Assembly: GCA_030789695.1 (NCBI GenBank)
Contig: CM061142.1
Coordinates: 357,529,486 to 357,593,485 of the forward strand
Length of the DNA: 64,000 nt
Origin: Scilla litardierei
Lineage: Eukaryota > Streptophyta > Magnoliopsida > Asparagales > Asparagaceae
Reading direction: 5' to 3'
Shown here: positions 23,249-34,193 of the stretch, piece after piece
Numbering within the stretch: the first letter of the stretch is position 1
Layout of the letters: every line of letters begins with the position of its first letter
Made by a program: the position numbers and the translations under genes
The notes under the pieces: generated by a model
Database searches by the model: none
Seen by the model: only the letters and a program-made list of their open reading frames with translations
What the model was told of the DNA's origin: nothing

Positions 23249-24861
23249 CTGCAAGCGGAAGTTAGAACAATAACCATGTTTTCTTACAAAAATGCTAGAT
23301 ATGATCAATTACAGTGTTCTTATATATCATGTATCAACCTGATATTCCATAGCATGCATCAATTCCAGGGTTATTGATACAATCATTTCTTAAACTATCT
23401 ATAGAAAGGTGTGCTCTAGAGTAAGCAACCAATGGCGCACACAAAAACTCAATCTATTTCATTGTCCTTCAACTAATAGTAATATCTTCAACGGATAAGA
23501 GCCTTCCCAGATTATTATGGAGATTACTACACTTTAATACTTTGCACTACAGACCAAAGGTTTGTCTTCCAACTTTTTTCCTCAGGATGATCTACCGGCT
23601 TTTTACGAAAGATCTACCCGTATGTGATAAAAAGGCACAATGCATAATGAATAATCAAGGGCATAGATGGATGTGTATAATTTCGTTTTCTTCCTGTCCT
23701 AGTAGTCCTACCCGTATGAATAATCAAGCGCATAGATGAATAATCATTATGCCAACCCGTATGTAATCAAGGGCACTAGTCTGAGAGAGGCCTGCATCAT
23801 AACATCCAACGGAGAAAGAACCCACAAAAGATGCTCCCTGTAGAAATAAAATTGGACCGAGTCGCCCACCTGTAGTAATCATGATGAATTCTTAAACTCT
23901 GTTCAGGGGTAGTAAAATGTCATGGGCATCATCAAAACAATTTGAAAGACAAAAAACTTCTGGCAGAAGGATTGTAAATTCTTAAGCAACCAAAATTACC
24001 AGGAAAAAAATGAGACAACCAAGCAAAACGAGCAGAAAACGAAAAACAAGAAGCACCCCATAGCCACAAAAATATCGATAAAAAACAACTTTGTATCTCT
24101 AGATATGGTTTCTCCTGGATCTATTTTGTCCAACTCAACAAACATTTTTAGTTACAGATGAACATCAATAATTTTTGCATCCCATAGCACTTGCTTAACC
24201 TGGAAAAAAATATATTTAACATGTACTTAAAAGAATATAAATATATATAAAGAGCATAAAGCCCAAACAAACAAACTATATCAACAAACTGCCTGTATGA
24301 GCTTCGAACATCTACCTCAAGCATCATAATTAGCTATTTTTTCACATGATACCACAAATTACAAAAACCTTCAAACATCCATCAAATGGGCCAAAAATTG
24401 CTATTTTTCACATGATACCACAAATTACAAAAACCTTCAAACATCCATCAAATGGCCCAAAAATTGCTTTTTTTACATGATACCACAAATCACAAAAACC
24501 TTCATGATCCGAGTTCAAATATCGCCAGATCTCTAAATATTCATCCGAACCAGAGACACAAGTGTAATCAACTCGGACTTATACCAAACCCGAGGAATGT
24601 GAGGGATGGGATACAATTGAAGTAACCAGGAACACCGTAGCCTCAGGTTTATTTCATCGGGGAAAAAAGATGCATTTTGAACAAATCCAAATTGATATTT
24701 GTAAATCAAAAGACCCATGATTGCTTTACAAAAAATGAAAACAAAAAAGAAATAAGGCTCCTTTAACAGAAAGATTATATGCATGTCCATGTCAGCAGTC
24801 ACATGTCAGTTAATCCTCGGACAGTGCAAAGCATATAAATGCAAACAGAATGAAGGGATAC
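23249..24861. other. CACTA core between the QWRF and reductase fragments
   Basis: 1.6 kb with no exon I can recognise. It contains a 66-bp tandem repeat (24343-24505) and A/T-rich sequence. It could be intron sequence from either captured gene, or unrelated filler. Confidence 0.5.
24343..24505. repeat. 66-bp tandem repeat, about 2.5 copies
   Basis: Units beginning ACATGATACCACAAATTACA recur near 24344, 24410 and 24475 with few changes. Confidence 0.85.
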
Positions 24862-25543
24862 CAATGGAACGGGAGCATGTCCAAGGAAGCAACATCCATC
24901 CTCTTCAATGAAACATTGATGTTTTCTCGTACATAGCCACTTGTCATTTTAACAGGTGGTGGCACCCACTTCGTAAGGCTGCAGAAACAAATCACAAGAC
25001 AATTCTAATTACAACAAATTTCACCCTATAGATGCATATAGACTTGCTGAATTTTGCTTTGTTCCATTGTGAATGAGTGATCCATAGTTTTAGGTTGTTT
25101 CATTATGAAGATGAATGATCCAGATTACTTTCTAGCAAGAAAAGAAACTTAAGTATGTTGGTCTTAGCGGACACTTTTCCCAATCATTCTCACTATACAC
25201 CTTGCGCAGAAAGGCATTTTAGGTAAACTTAAAGAAGTGGCAAGATCACTGTCATCTCTATGAAATTGAAAAGATAAACTAGCATATAGAAGCCTTTCAA
25301 TCAATGATATGATAGTAAGATAGCTTTGGACAGAACACAGTTTACTCGATCAATGGTAACGACTGAAGAATTTCAAAGGGAAAAATACTCTGAATTTTTT
25401 GTAGTTTTGTTGTTACAGAAATTATAGGAAAAAATCAACTACTGTTTAATTATCTCACCCCTTGATCTCTTCAAGCAACTCTGGAGGACGCTCCCGGTGA
25501 ACTCTATTGATGAAGATGCCATGCAAATCCTCTGCTGGTCCAT
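24862..25543 (-). pseudogene. Captured two internal exons of an aldo/keto reductase-like gene
   Basis: Minus-strand exon 25543-25459 encodes DGPAEDLHGIFINRVHRERP..EEIKG, and exon 24978-24862 encodes LTKWVPPPVKMTSGYVRENI..RRMD-like..LDMLPFHW, with a GT-AG intron between (GGG|GTGAG ... GCAG|CCTTACG). The junction phase (2) is correct and rebuilds a continuous GLTKW sequence. The series resembles plant chloroplast-type NAD(P)-linked oxidoreductases of the aldo/keto reductase superfamily (the Arabidopsis At2g27680 type, recalled from memory). Only about 67 residues are present; catalytic residues and the cofactor-binding C-terminal half are missing, so no enzyme can be made. Confidence 0.7.
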
Positions 25544-26215
25544 CTTCCCAACATCAAAAAAAGATACTTATAAGTGACAAATATAATATCCACAAGCAAA
25601 CATGGCACGAAATGAAAGCTGGATAGAAAATGTTAATGCTGCTTCGTATCACCTATACTTATAATAGGTTATCCATGATTCTTATTTAAACTTCTTTACT
25701 CAAAACTATTTAACTGATAAAATGTTTAAAGATAAAAAAAATAAAAGTTCTACCCTTCAGGTTACTGATCATCACAAACATCTAAAAATCAGATTGATGC
25801 CCCCATTGTCAACATAAAATAATGTGAGTTAAGTAAAATAGACAATCATGAAATTCGAAGAAAAATCATAGTAATAGAACTATACCAAACATTAAATTAA
25901 TTTAAAAACCCATTTTATTAATGAAACATGATAGAACAATCCTATATTTTCACTATTACAAAGGAAAAAAAAAAGCAAATAAACAGAAGAAAATTAAATC
26001 AAAATTCAATTAAACTTTATCAACAATCCTATGAGAGCCATGTCATCATCAAAAAAATCACTTTTTCGACTGGAAATTCAGTAAATCGTCATCTTGCTGT
26101 TCGTTCCCAAAAACAATTGAATTTACGTTAAATACTTCCATTGGAAGAAAAATGAAATTATTTTTCAATTTATATCATTATATATTGTTCGGTTTCTTAA
26201 AAAACGAGAAATTAC
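25544..26215. other. CACTA core between the reductase and CIPK fragments
   Basis: AT-rich stretch of 670 bases with no recognisable exon. Probably intron-like sequence plus the boundary between two captured pieces. Confidence 0.45.
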
Positions 26216-26577
26216 CTCATGTAATCGAACAACGTTCGGATGCTTGAGCAACTTTAGCGTCCCGATTTCTCTCTTAATCTGTAAAAATAACAAAACAAAA
26301 TCAACCGAGAACCCAAAAAATTAAAAATCGTTCCCGATATGCCTCCGTTCGCCGCCGATAACAACGAATGATTGATCATTCCCATAATGTGACGGCGACG
26401 GCATACCTGATCGTCGATCTTGAGGGAGAGGATCCGCTTGCGGTCGAGGATCTTGACGGCGTACGGATGGCCGGAGTCCACGTGTCGCGCGAATTTGACC
26501 TTTCCGAAATTGCCCTCCCCAAGCGTCCTCCCGATCTCGTACTTCCCCAACAGCATTCCCCTCGCCTCATTCACCAT
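26216..26577 (-). pseudogene. Captured 5' end of a CIPK (CBL-interacting protein kinase) gene, exons 1-2
   Basis: Exon 1 (26577-26407, 57 codons) starts MVNEARGMLLGKYEIGRTLG and carries the glycine-rich loop GEGNFGKV and the ATP-binding lysine in YAVKILD. Exon 2 (26278-26216, 21 codons) encodes IKREIGTLKLLKHPNVVRLHE, including the conserved glutamate of helix C. The intron between has GT-AG ends and phase 0. This is the start of the kinase domain of the CIPK/SnRK3 family, which act with calcineurin B-like calcium sensors; the LKHPNVVRLHE wording is closest to CIPK1/17-like members by recall. The catalytic loop, activation segment and NAF domain are absent, so it cannot be an active kinase. 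The start codon and sequence upstream are retained. Confidence 0.85.
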
Positions 26578-26936
26578 TCACGTTAACCTTGACGTGACCG
26601 AGCGGTGAAGGAGGAATCAGGAAATCGCCGGCGAGCTCGAGATCTCGTGCGCGAGAGAGAGATAGAGGGAGGGCGTCACGGGTTCTCGCTGGGAGAGAGG
26701 GAGGGGCGGGGACCGTAGGAATCGCCATGGAGCTCTAGATCTCGTGCGAGAGAGAGATGGAGGAGGGGATCACCGGTGAGCCCTAGATATCGTGCGAGAG
26801 AGAGAGAGGGAGGGGCTCACGGGCTGTCGCTGGGAGAGAGAGGGAGCGGTGGGGACGGTAGGATTTGATCGGACGGAGGCGAAGAGACCCGCGTTTTGAG
26901 TTGGGTTGCTCTCATTCACAGCCGAATACTGTCCTT
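26578..26936 (-). promoter_or_regulatory. Captured GA-rich 5' flank/leader of the CIPK fragment
   Basis: Directly upstream of the CIPK start codon lies a GA-rich stretch with three imperfect direct repeats containing ATCTCGTGCGAGAGAGAGA (near 26641, 26731, 26786). GA/CT-rich leaders are common in plant genes. It probably came with the CIPK 5' end, and could supply a leader or promoter. No clear TATA box is seen. Confidence 0.4.
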
Positions 26937-27455
26937 ATACCTTTAACAGCGCTTGTTTGTATAAGCGCTGTTAAAGTCCCCCTTTAACAGCGCTTACACA
27001 ACCAAGCGCTGTTAAAAGGTGGCTTTTAACAGCGCTTATTTGTGCAAGCGCTGTTAAAGGCCCACCTTTAACAGCGCTTTTTGTGCATGCGCTGTTAAAG
27101 GCCCCCCTTTAACAGCGCTTTCTTGTGCAAGCGCTGTTAAAGGGTGACCTTTAACAGCGCTTGTATTAAACAAGCGCTGTCTATGATGGACCTTTAACAA
27201 CGCTTGTTTTAAAGAAGCGATGTCTATTTGTACCTTTAACAGCGCTTGTAGAAAGAAGCGATGTCTATTATCTGTGTCTCTAATACATAGCGCTTGCAGA
27301 AATAAGCGCTGTCTATTGTTGGACCTTTAACAGCGCTTGCAGAAAGAAGCGCTGTCTATTCTCCGACCTTTAACAGCGCTTGCAAAAAAAGCGCTGTCTA
27401 TTATATGTGCCTCTAATTAACAGCGCTTATAATTGGCAAGCGCTATTAAAGGTGT
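26937..27455. repeat. Right subterminal palindrome array (CACTA)
   Basis: About a dozen units of the same AACAGCGCTT...AAGCGCTGTT palindrome, more diverged toward 27200-27455, where the second arm becomes AAGCGCTGTCTA. Confidence 0.85.
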
Positions 27456-27483
27456 GCTATTAAAGGTCCTTTTTGTAGTAGTG
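27456..27483 (-). repeat. Right terminal inverted repeat of the CACTA element
   Basis: Minus strand starts CACTACTACAAAAAGGACC and continues to TTTAATAGC; followed by the TSD CGA. Confidence 0.95.
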
Positions 27484-28001
27484 CGACTAGATTACGATCT
27501 AGTCGGTCGGTCAATGAGCTTGAACCGACTAAGTCGAAACAGAGGCAAACAGGGATTTTTAGGGCTAGAATTAGTCGGTCGCAGTATATTCAGTGACCGA
27601 CTATTTTTCAATCTAGTCGGTCGGTAAGTGTACTATGACCAACTAAAAGAAGTCAATGACAATAGAGAGCTAAAAGCTTGAACTAGTCGGTCTGAGTTCA
27701 CTTGCTGACCGACTAGATGAGCATCTAGTCGGTTGACAAATGAACTGAAACCGACTAGAAGAGTCCAAATATTGAAAAATGATTTCTCTTCACAAACCAC
27801 TTGGATGAAACATCTTAACACTCTCATTAGTCATCTAAATTACCCCATAAAACATCGAAATCTTAAATACGACATTGAAATACGAATTCGAGCACAAATT
27901 CAAACATATCACATAAAATTCCCAAAAATTCAATAAAGCTAGCATGAACGAAATATCGCGAAATCGAATAGCATGCAAGATAATTGAATGAAATATGAAT
28001 C
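27484..28001 (-). other. Element F spacer between pol and the CACTA insertion
   Basis: Resumes F with the second CGA, followed by more AGTCGGTC/GACCGACT palindromes (27487-27760) like those in its LTR, then AT-rich sequence. No ORF. Confidence 0.65.
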
Positions 28002-31000
28002 CTATATCTCGGATTCACCCATAATCCCCAATTCTCGACGCAACCGCACAAAGGAGTCCTCCTTTAGGGGTTTCGTGCAAATATCGATGATTTGCTTTTG
28101 GGTTTCAACGTACACTAAAATGATGTCCTTTTTAGCAACATGATCATCTAAAAAATGGTGTCGGACATCTATGTGTTTTGATCGGGAATGGTGCACCGGA
28201 TTCTTCAAAAGACAAATAGCACTTTGGTTATCCACCATGATAGGGCTAGTATCATAGTGAATACCAAAATCCTTCAAAGTGTGTCTCATCCAAAGAACCT
28301 GGGCACAAGCGGCACCGGCGGCAATATATTCCGCCTCGGTGGTTGAAAGTGATACGGAATTTTGCTTCTTGGAAAACCAAGAGACAAGAGAATTTCCTAG
28401 AAAATGGCAAGTGCCACTAGTACTTTTCCTGTCGGATTTGCATCCCGCATAATCAGCATCACTGTATGAGACTAACTCATACGTGCTAGATTTTGGATAA
28501 AGTAATCCAAAATCAAGTGTATAACTTAGATAACGGAAAATACGCTTTACCGCTACTAAGTGAGACTCCTTAGGTTGAGACTGATAACGAGCACATATGC
28601 ATACGGCAAACATGATATCGGGCCTACTTGCGGTAAGATAAAGTAAACTACCTATCATACCTCGATATAGACGAATGTCTACATCCTTACCGCATGTATC
28701 CTTGTCAAGATGCGTAGTCGTGCTCATTGGAATCTTTTTCCCGGAAGCACTTTCCATTCCAAATCGTTTAAGCAACTCCACCGTATACTTCGTTTGGTGG
28801 ATGAAGATTGCATCGTTCAATTGGCGAATTTGGAGACCTAAGAAATATTTGAGTTCGCCCATGTGGCTCATCTCAAATTGGTCCTTCATAACATTAGAAA
28901 ACTCTTCGCAAAGAGTGAAGTTAGTAGCACCGAAAATGATATCATCAACATAAATTTGAACTAATAAAATATCATTATTCGCATGCTTAACAAAAAGTGT
29001 AGAATCGGCTTCGCCCATTTTAAAATTCAAATCCAAAAGAAAATTCTTTAGGCGATCATACCAAGCTCGAGGAGCTTGTCTCAAACCATAAATAGCTTTC
29101 TTTAGTTTAAAAACGTGATTTGGAAATTTTTCATTTATGAAGCCCGGAGGTTGAGAAACGTAAACTTCCTCAACAACATCTCCGTTTAAAAATGCAATTT
29201 TAACATCCATTTGAAATAACTTAAAATTTTTATGGCATGCATAAGACAATAAAAGTCTAATTGATTCTAATCTAGCTACCGGAGCGAAGGATTCTTCGAA
29301 ATCGATACCTTCCTCTTGGCGATAGCCTTGAGGAACTAACCGAGCTTTGTTCCGGACGACGACTTGATTTTCGTCGGTTTTGTTCTTGAAGATCCACTTT
29401 GTCCCTATGACGGTGTGGTTCTTCGATGGCAAAGGAACAAGCTCCCATACCTCATTCCTCTCGAATTGAATGAGTTCCTCCTCCATGGCAAGGATCCAAG
29501 CACTATCTTCGCACGCTTCAACTATATTCTTTGGCTCTATTGATGATGCAAAGGCACAATTGGCGAAGTGGTGGACTTGAGATCTCGTCTTGACACTATC
29601 ATTAATATTACCAATGACTTGCTCATGGGGATGGTCGCGAACGGTATGAAGCCGCTTGGGAATACCTTGATCACTAGGCACATTCTCAACAACTTCATTA
29701 GTCGGGTTAGTCTCAATAGAATCAATTGAATCAATAGTCTTAGAATTTTCAAACGAATCACATAAAACATCCATAGAATCATTATCATTTGAAATTCTAG
29801 AAGTAGTAAAATTCTCATTAAAAGAGACATGAAGTGATTCCTCGATCGTAGAGGATCTTTTGTTGTATATCCGGTAGGCTTTGCTACGTGAGGAATACCC
29901 AACAAATATCCCCTCATCCGATCTCGGATCAAACTTGTCCAAATTATCATATGTGTTTTTAATAAAACATTTTGCGCCGAAAACACGAAAATGTTTAACT
30001 TGAGGCAATCTACCAAACAACAATTCATAGCAAGTTTGTTTGGTGCCGGGCCTCAAAAGTATTCTATTAAACACATAACAAGCGGTGTGTACCGCTTCCG
30101 CCCAAAATTGATAACCAAGTTGACTATCTTCGAGCATAGTACGAGCACACTCCACAAGCGTTCTATTCTTCCTCTCAACAACACCATTTTGAGGAGGTGC
30201 GCGAGGGAAAGAAAACGTGTGAGTAATTCCAAGATCATCACAAAAATTTGAGAAAGACTCATTCTCAAATTCACCCCCATGATCACTACGAATAGTGATA
30301 ATGGTGGTTCCGATGAGATTTTGTACTTTCTTCACAAATATTGTGAAGTTTTCAAAAGCTTCATTTTTATTACACAAGAAAAATACCCATGTAAATCTTG
30401 AATAATCATCAACGATGACTAGTCCATATCTTGCATTTCCTAAGGAAGCAACTCTAGTTGGCCCAAATAAATCTAGATGTAATAGCTCTAGTGGCCGTTT
30501 CGTAGAAATGCTTTTCTTAGGTTTAAATGAAGATTTAGGAAGCTTGCCACGTTGACAAGAATCACAAAAACTTTTCTTTTCGAAAACGAGCTTCGGAAAA
30601 CCTTTAATGGAATTTAATTTCGAAAGTTTATAAAGTGTTCCAAAGTTCACATGTCCAAAGCGTCGATGCCATAAGTGTTGTTCACTTGTGTTGGCAACGA
30701 GACATTGTTCATATGACTTAGGAAGATCCAAAATATAAATATCTTTATGGCGTGTGCCGGAAAATAATAATTTATTATTATCATTTGAAATATGACACAA
30801 TCCTTTCGCAAAGCTAACTTTGTAACCTTTGTCACAAAGTTGGCTTATTGAAATAAGATAATGATTTAAACCATTAACTAGATAGACATCACTAATTAAG
30901 GGTTTAGAAGGGTTACCCACTTTACCAACACCGACGATGGTTCCGCTCTCGTTGCCTCCAAATACGACGCGATTTCCATTTGCAATGGGAACCACTCCGG

Positions 31001-31115
31001 AGAGCAATTGAGCGTCACCCGTCATGTGTTTTGAACACCCGCTATCGAGTATCCAATTCCCTTTGGAGCTAAATTTAAATTTGTTGCTCCTCTTCTTTTT
31101 CTTTTCCTTGAGTAC
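28002..31115 (-). CDS. Pol of Sirevirus F: protease, integrase, reverse transcriptase, RNase H
   Basis: Open from just after TAG 31116-31118 to the stop at 28002, about 1,037 codons without interruption. Domains in order: aspartic protease motif [14 protein letters not shown] (about 31045), GAG-pre-integrase with HRRFGH and CDSCQRGK (about 30660-30550), integrase D,D,E residues in [18 protein letters not shown] and [10 protein letters not shown] (30500-30150), reverse transcriptase with [36 protein letters not shown] and YVDDIIFG (29340-28930), RNase H with [18 protein letters not shown] and [11 protein letters not shown] (28475-28330). All catalytic signatures appear intact. Gag is in a different frame, so pol would need frameshifting, splicing (an AG sits at 31117/31116 in TTTCTATCTTTAG) or internal initiation. 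The length suits Sireviruses. It may still be functional in trans. Confidence 0.9.
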   Translation of the reverse strand, partial: VLKEKKKKRSNKFKFSSKGNWILDSGCSKHMTGDAQLLSGVVPIANGNRVVFGGNESGTIVGVGKVGNPSKPLISDVYLVNGLNHYLISISQLCDKGYKVSFAKGLCHISNDNNKLLFSGTRHKDIYILDLPKSYEQCLVANTSEQHLWHRRFGHVNFGTLYKLSKLNSIKGFPKLVFEKKSFCDSCQRGKLPKSSFKPKKSISTKRPLELLHLDLFGPTRVASLGNARYGLVIVDDYSRFTWVFFLCNKNEAFENFTIFVKKVQNLIGTTIITIRSDHGGEFENESFSNFCDDLGITHTFSFPRAPPQNGVVERKNRTLVECARTMLEDSQLGYQFWAEAVHTACYVFNRILLRPGTKQTCYELLFGRLPQVKHFRVFGAKCFIKNTYDNLDKFDPRSDEGIFVGYSSRSKAYRIYNKRSSTIEESLHVSFNENFTTSRISNDNDSMDVLCDSFENSKTIDSIDSIETNPTNEVVENVPSDQGIPKRLHTVRDHPHEQVIGNINDSVKTRSQVHHFANCAFASSIEPKNIVEACEDSAWILAMEEELIQFERNEVWELVPLPSKNHTVIGTKWIFKNKTDENQVVVRNKARLVPQGYRQEEGIDFEESFAPVARLESIRLLLSYACHKNFKLFQMDVKIAFLNGDVVEEVYVSQPPGFINEKFPNHVFKLKKAIYGLRQAPRAWYDRLKNFLLDLNFKMGEADSTLFVKHANNDILLVQIYVDDIIFGATNFTLCEEFSNVMKDQFEMSHMGELKYFLGLQIRQLNDAIFIHQTKYTVELLKRFGMESASGKKIPMSTTTHLDKDTCGKDVDIRLYRGMIGSLLYLTASRPDIMFAVCICARYQSQPKESHLVAVKRIFRYLSYTLDFGLLYPKSSTYELVSYSDADYAGCKSDRKSTSGTCHFLGNSLVSWFSKKQNSVSLSTTEAEYIAAGAACAQVLWMRHTLKDFGIHYDTSPIMVDNQSAICLLKNPVHHSRSKHIDVRHHFLDDHVAKKDIILVYVETQKQIIDICTKPLKEDSFVRLRRELGIMGESEI

Positions 31116-31169
31116 CTAAAGATAGAAACTTTCATATCATGGTACCCAAGGTCATTGGGTCCTCAAAGG

Positions 31170-33410
31170 TTAGACCTTTGGAAGCCAAGTCCAATTGGAC
31201 TTTGACTTCCCCACATAATTTCTACTATGCACAACATCCAAAAAATAAGCATTCATATACACTTGTTTTTCATCCATGCTTGTGTCCTTTGGGCTCCAAA
31301 TAGTGAAAATTTTGGGAGCCATCATCCTATTGGGTGCATGCATGCGACGTTGATTTCTACGTGATGCATGTTGTGGATAGGCATAAGGAACATGATGGAA
31401 TAGTGCACGACGAGAATTATTCATATGATGAGGTGGGTGAACATATGCATGTGTGGGAACACGTGCGTGAGGGTGTCTCACATGGTGTGCACGTGCCCGT
31501 GAACGTGTAGGATAGAAATCATCATATGTGTGAGACGGTGGAGTAGGACGTGTGTTCCTACGTGGCATGGTATTTGTGTACATATAAGCATGCCCCTTCT
31601 TTGGAGGTCCACCCAAAGTGGGTTTCTTTCCAAAAGAGGGTGTGGACGAGGTGGAAGCACCATTGGTAGATGAACTACCAATAGAGTGTTTGCTACCACT
31701 CGTAGAGTCACCGGAAGTTGGCCTAACAAAGGTAGTGGCCGCTTTGGATGGACATCCCATCGTATACCCCAAACCAATGTGGTGATTGGCCGGAAGTAAG
31801 TCACTTAGGATTTTATCCAAATGGTCCTTACCCTTATTGAATCTATTGATTCGGCCTAATGTGTTCTCATATTTCTCTTTGAGAGAACGCATAGAAATAT
31901 CCAAAGTGGATACTTGCGATGTGAGCACATAAACACGAGATTTAAGATTCTCGTTCTCAATACTCAAAGTCGAGTTTTGAGAAGTTAAATCCGCTATCCT
32001 ATGTTCTTCCGGATCATCAATGCTAACATGTTCAAGTTTAGATTTGAGATTAACAATCTCATTTCTTAACTCTTCAACAACGGTGTCGTTGTTGGTGATG
32101 ATAGTCTTAGGCGAGGTTTGAATGCTAGCTAGGTCATCTTTTACTTTAGTATATCTATTTACTAACTTAGTGTATTTAGACCATAAATGAGAGTTAGCAT
32201 CCCTAAGATCATCCATAGTTACCTCATCGCCTTCGTCGTCGCTATCATCGGAGGAGGAAGATCCTTGATCATGCTCCTCTCTTGCCATGAAGCACATGTG
32301 CGCTTGCTCCACTTTCTCATCGTCCGACTCTCCGCTTGAGGAATCCTCGGAGTCGGTGAATGTTGCTCCGACAAGTCCCTTTTTGTACCCCTTTTTGTAC
32401 TTCTTTGACTTGTCGAACTTCGGCGCCTTCCACTTTTCCTTTTGCTTGTTTTGAGGACAATCCGCTTTGATGTGTCCTGGCTTATTGTATTTAAAGCACA
32501 AAGGTGGAGAGGCATTAGTAGAAGGAAATTTAGATTTTTGTTTGAAGTTGCCCTTTCGGAAGAAGCGATTGAACTTCTTTGCCATGAGTGCAATGGATTC
32601 CATGTCCATTTCTTCTTCTGAATCCTCATCATCGGTAGAGGTGGATGAAGCCACCTTGAATGCAATCGCCTTTTTCTTAGGCGCGTCTTGGTTCAAATAG
32701 GACTTCATCTTTTCTTGTAACTTCACCTTGCTATCTTTGCGTACCTCGTATGACATCAAAGTACCCATCAATTGAACTACGGTATACTTATTCATGTCAT
32801 TACCTTCCTCGATGGCGAAGGTACGTTTCTCCCAAGAAGAAGGAAGTCCTTCAATAAGCTTTGAGCACTTCTCCTTTTGAGTGTATGACTTGCCGAGGGC
32901 CTCTAACTCGTTTATTATGTCAACGAAACGAGCGTAATATTCTTTCATCTTCTCGTCCTGTTGCATATGAAACATTTCGTAATCTTTGTTTACGACTACG
33001 AGTTTAGAGTCTCTTACCCTACTCGTCCCTTCATGACGAATGAGGAGGGAGTTCCAAATTTGATATGCACTCTTACATGTGCATATCTTATTGAAGTCCT
33101 CGGGCTCCAACGCGCATTGCAAGGCGTTCATTGCCTTGGCATTTCTTACCTCCGCGGCGACCTTCACGGTTGTCCATTTCTCAAAGTCTTCTTCTTCGGG
33201 CTCAATGTATTCCTTCATTGTGGTCCTCCATAAAGATGCACTCCGGAGGAAGGTTTCCATCCGGCATTTCTAGTACCCGTAGTTGGTACCGTTGAAGAAT
33301 GGAGGCCTCGTAGAAGAATGTCCTTCCATCACCGAAGATGCTCCTTCACGGTTCCTGAAGGTGTCATAGTTGGAAGGTGGACGCACGGTCTTGTTGTCGT
33401 TGGCAGACAT
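31170..33410 (-). pseudogene. Gag of Sirevirus F, one early TAG
   Basis: ATG at 33410 begins MSANDNKTVRPPSNYDTF, eleven bases from the primer site. The typical copia opening RPPFFNGTNYGY is followed by TAG (33270-33272, codon 47) where relatives have Trp. After it the frame is open for about 700 codons to 31170. It contains the UBN2/gag region (AMNALQCALEPEDFNKI, YQIWNSLLIRHEGTSRV, EKCSKLIEGLPSSWE), one zinc knuckle CFKYNKPGHIKADC (first position C, second position Y replaces the usual C; about 32500), acidic clusters, a coiled-coil stretch (about 32130-31830) and a histidine/arginine-rich C-terminus. The knuckle Cys loss and the TAG would impair function. Gag packages the RNA. Confidence 0.85.
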
Positions 33411-33420
33411 AGCTAAGTAT

Positions 33421-33435
33421 CTGGCTCTGATACCA
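33421..33435 (-). promoter_or_regulatory. Primer-binding site of element F, tRNA-iMet type
   Basis: Plus strand CTGGCTCTGATACCA; the sense strand TGGTATCAGAGCCAG is the standard plant copia primer site for initiator tRNA-Met. It is two bases inside the 5' LTR edge at 33438. Confidence 0.95.
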
Positions 33436-34185
33436 AATGTAATGCCCTACAAGCTACTGCACAAGTACTAGAGGGGGGGTGAATAGTACTTTAAAATAAT
33501 GAGTATAATTCCAAATTAAATTGCAAACAACTACCAAATCAATTTGCGGAAGCTTAAATTGAATGACAACAACAAAATTAACAATGCAAACAAATGATGT
33601 TAATGGGTTCGGATCCACCCAAGTCTCCCCGACTTGTTCCCGGTGATCCTACGTCCCAACCACCCGAATCCCCTCCGGATACTTAGGTTAGAATCCCTAA
33701 CCCAAGATTTCCACTATGAATATCTTGTGAAAAACCTTCACAAGATCAAATCATACAACAACGACAATAGTGAATCCCACAACCCGGGATCACAACCTTC
33801 TCTCACAACCGAGAGAATCAACAAGCAATATAAATGAGTTTATATTGAAATAAGCAAACTTACCACAAAATCATATACCTTGAGTTTTTCTTACCCAATA
33901 GGTGAAATGGAGGATTTGAGGAAGATGAAGTCACCAAGTCCTAGCACCAAGGAAATGACCAGCAATAGGTGCCTAGGGATGATTTGGAGACTTGGATCAA
34001 GCTATAGCTTGAAGAGCTCACCAAGAACAAGCTTCTCTCAAAAGGGATTCTAGATCTAGAATAGTGAGAGAATGGGTTTCTTGTGAGGAAGAGAGCTTTA
34101 GATTTGAGTGAGAATGGCTATCTCTTTTGATCTCAATTTATCTCTGAATGGAAGCTCTAACCTAGAAAGAAATGACCTAGGTTCG

Positions 34186-34193
34186 TATTTATA
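34186..34193 (-). promoter_or_regulatory. TATA box of the F 5' LTR
   Basis: Minus strand CCCTATAAATACG, identical in the other LTR (17557-17564). Transcription should start about 30 nt toward lower coordinates. Confidence 0.65.

Larger units (their letters stand above)
21605..27483. mobile_element. CACTA (En/Spm) transposon carrying fragments of three host genes
   Basis: The element starts CACTACTACAAAA at 21605 and ends TTTTTGTAGTAGTG at 27483, and is flanked by a 3-bp TSD CGA (21602-21604 and 27484-27486). Terminal inverted repeats of about 28 bp differ at one position. Inside them are long arrays of palindromic subterminal repeats (21633-22075 and 26937-27455), typical of CACTA ends. No transposase is seen; the 4.8-kb core instead holds exon fragments of a QWRF-type gene, an aldo/keto reductase and a CIPK kinase, all on the minus strand with introns retained. 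It is thus a non-autonomous gene-capturing (Pack-CACTA-like) element, inserted in the 3' region of Sirevirus F. Confidence 0.93.

Noticed and set aside
26216..26577. Functional CIPK gene
   Set aside because: Only the first 78 codons of the kinase domain are present; catalytic loop, activation segment and NAF domain are absent and the fragment is enclosed by transposon ends.
20371..33272. Programmed UAG readthrough in F gag and the env-like ORF
   Set aside because: The gag stop is at codon 47, replacing a conserved Trp, and the other is in mid-ORF; both fit simple C-to-T decay better.
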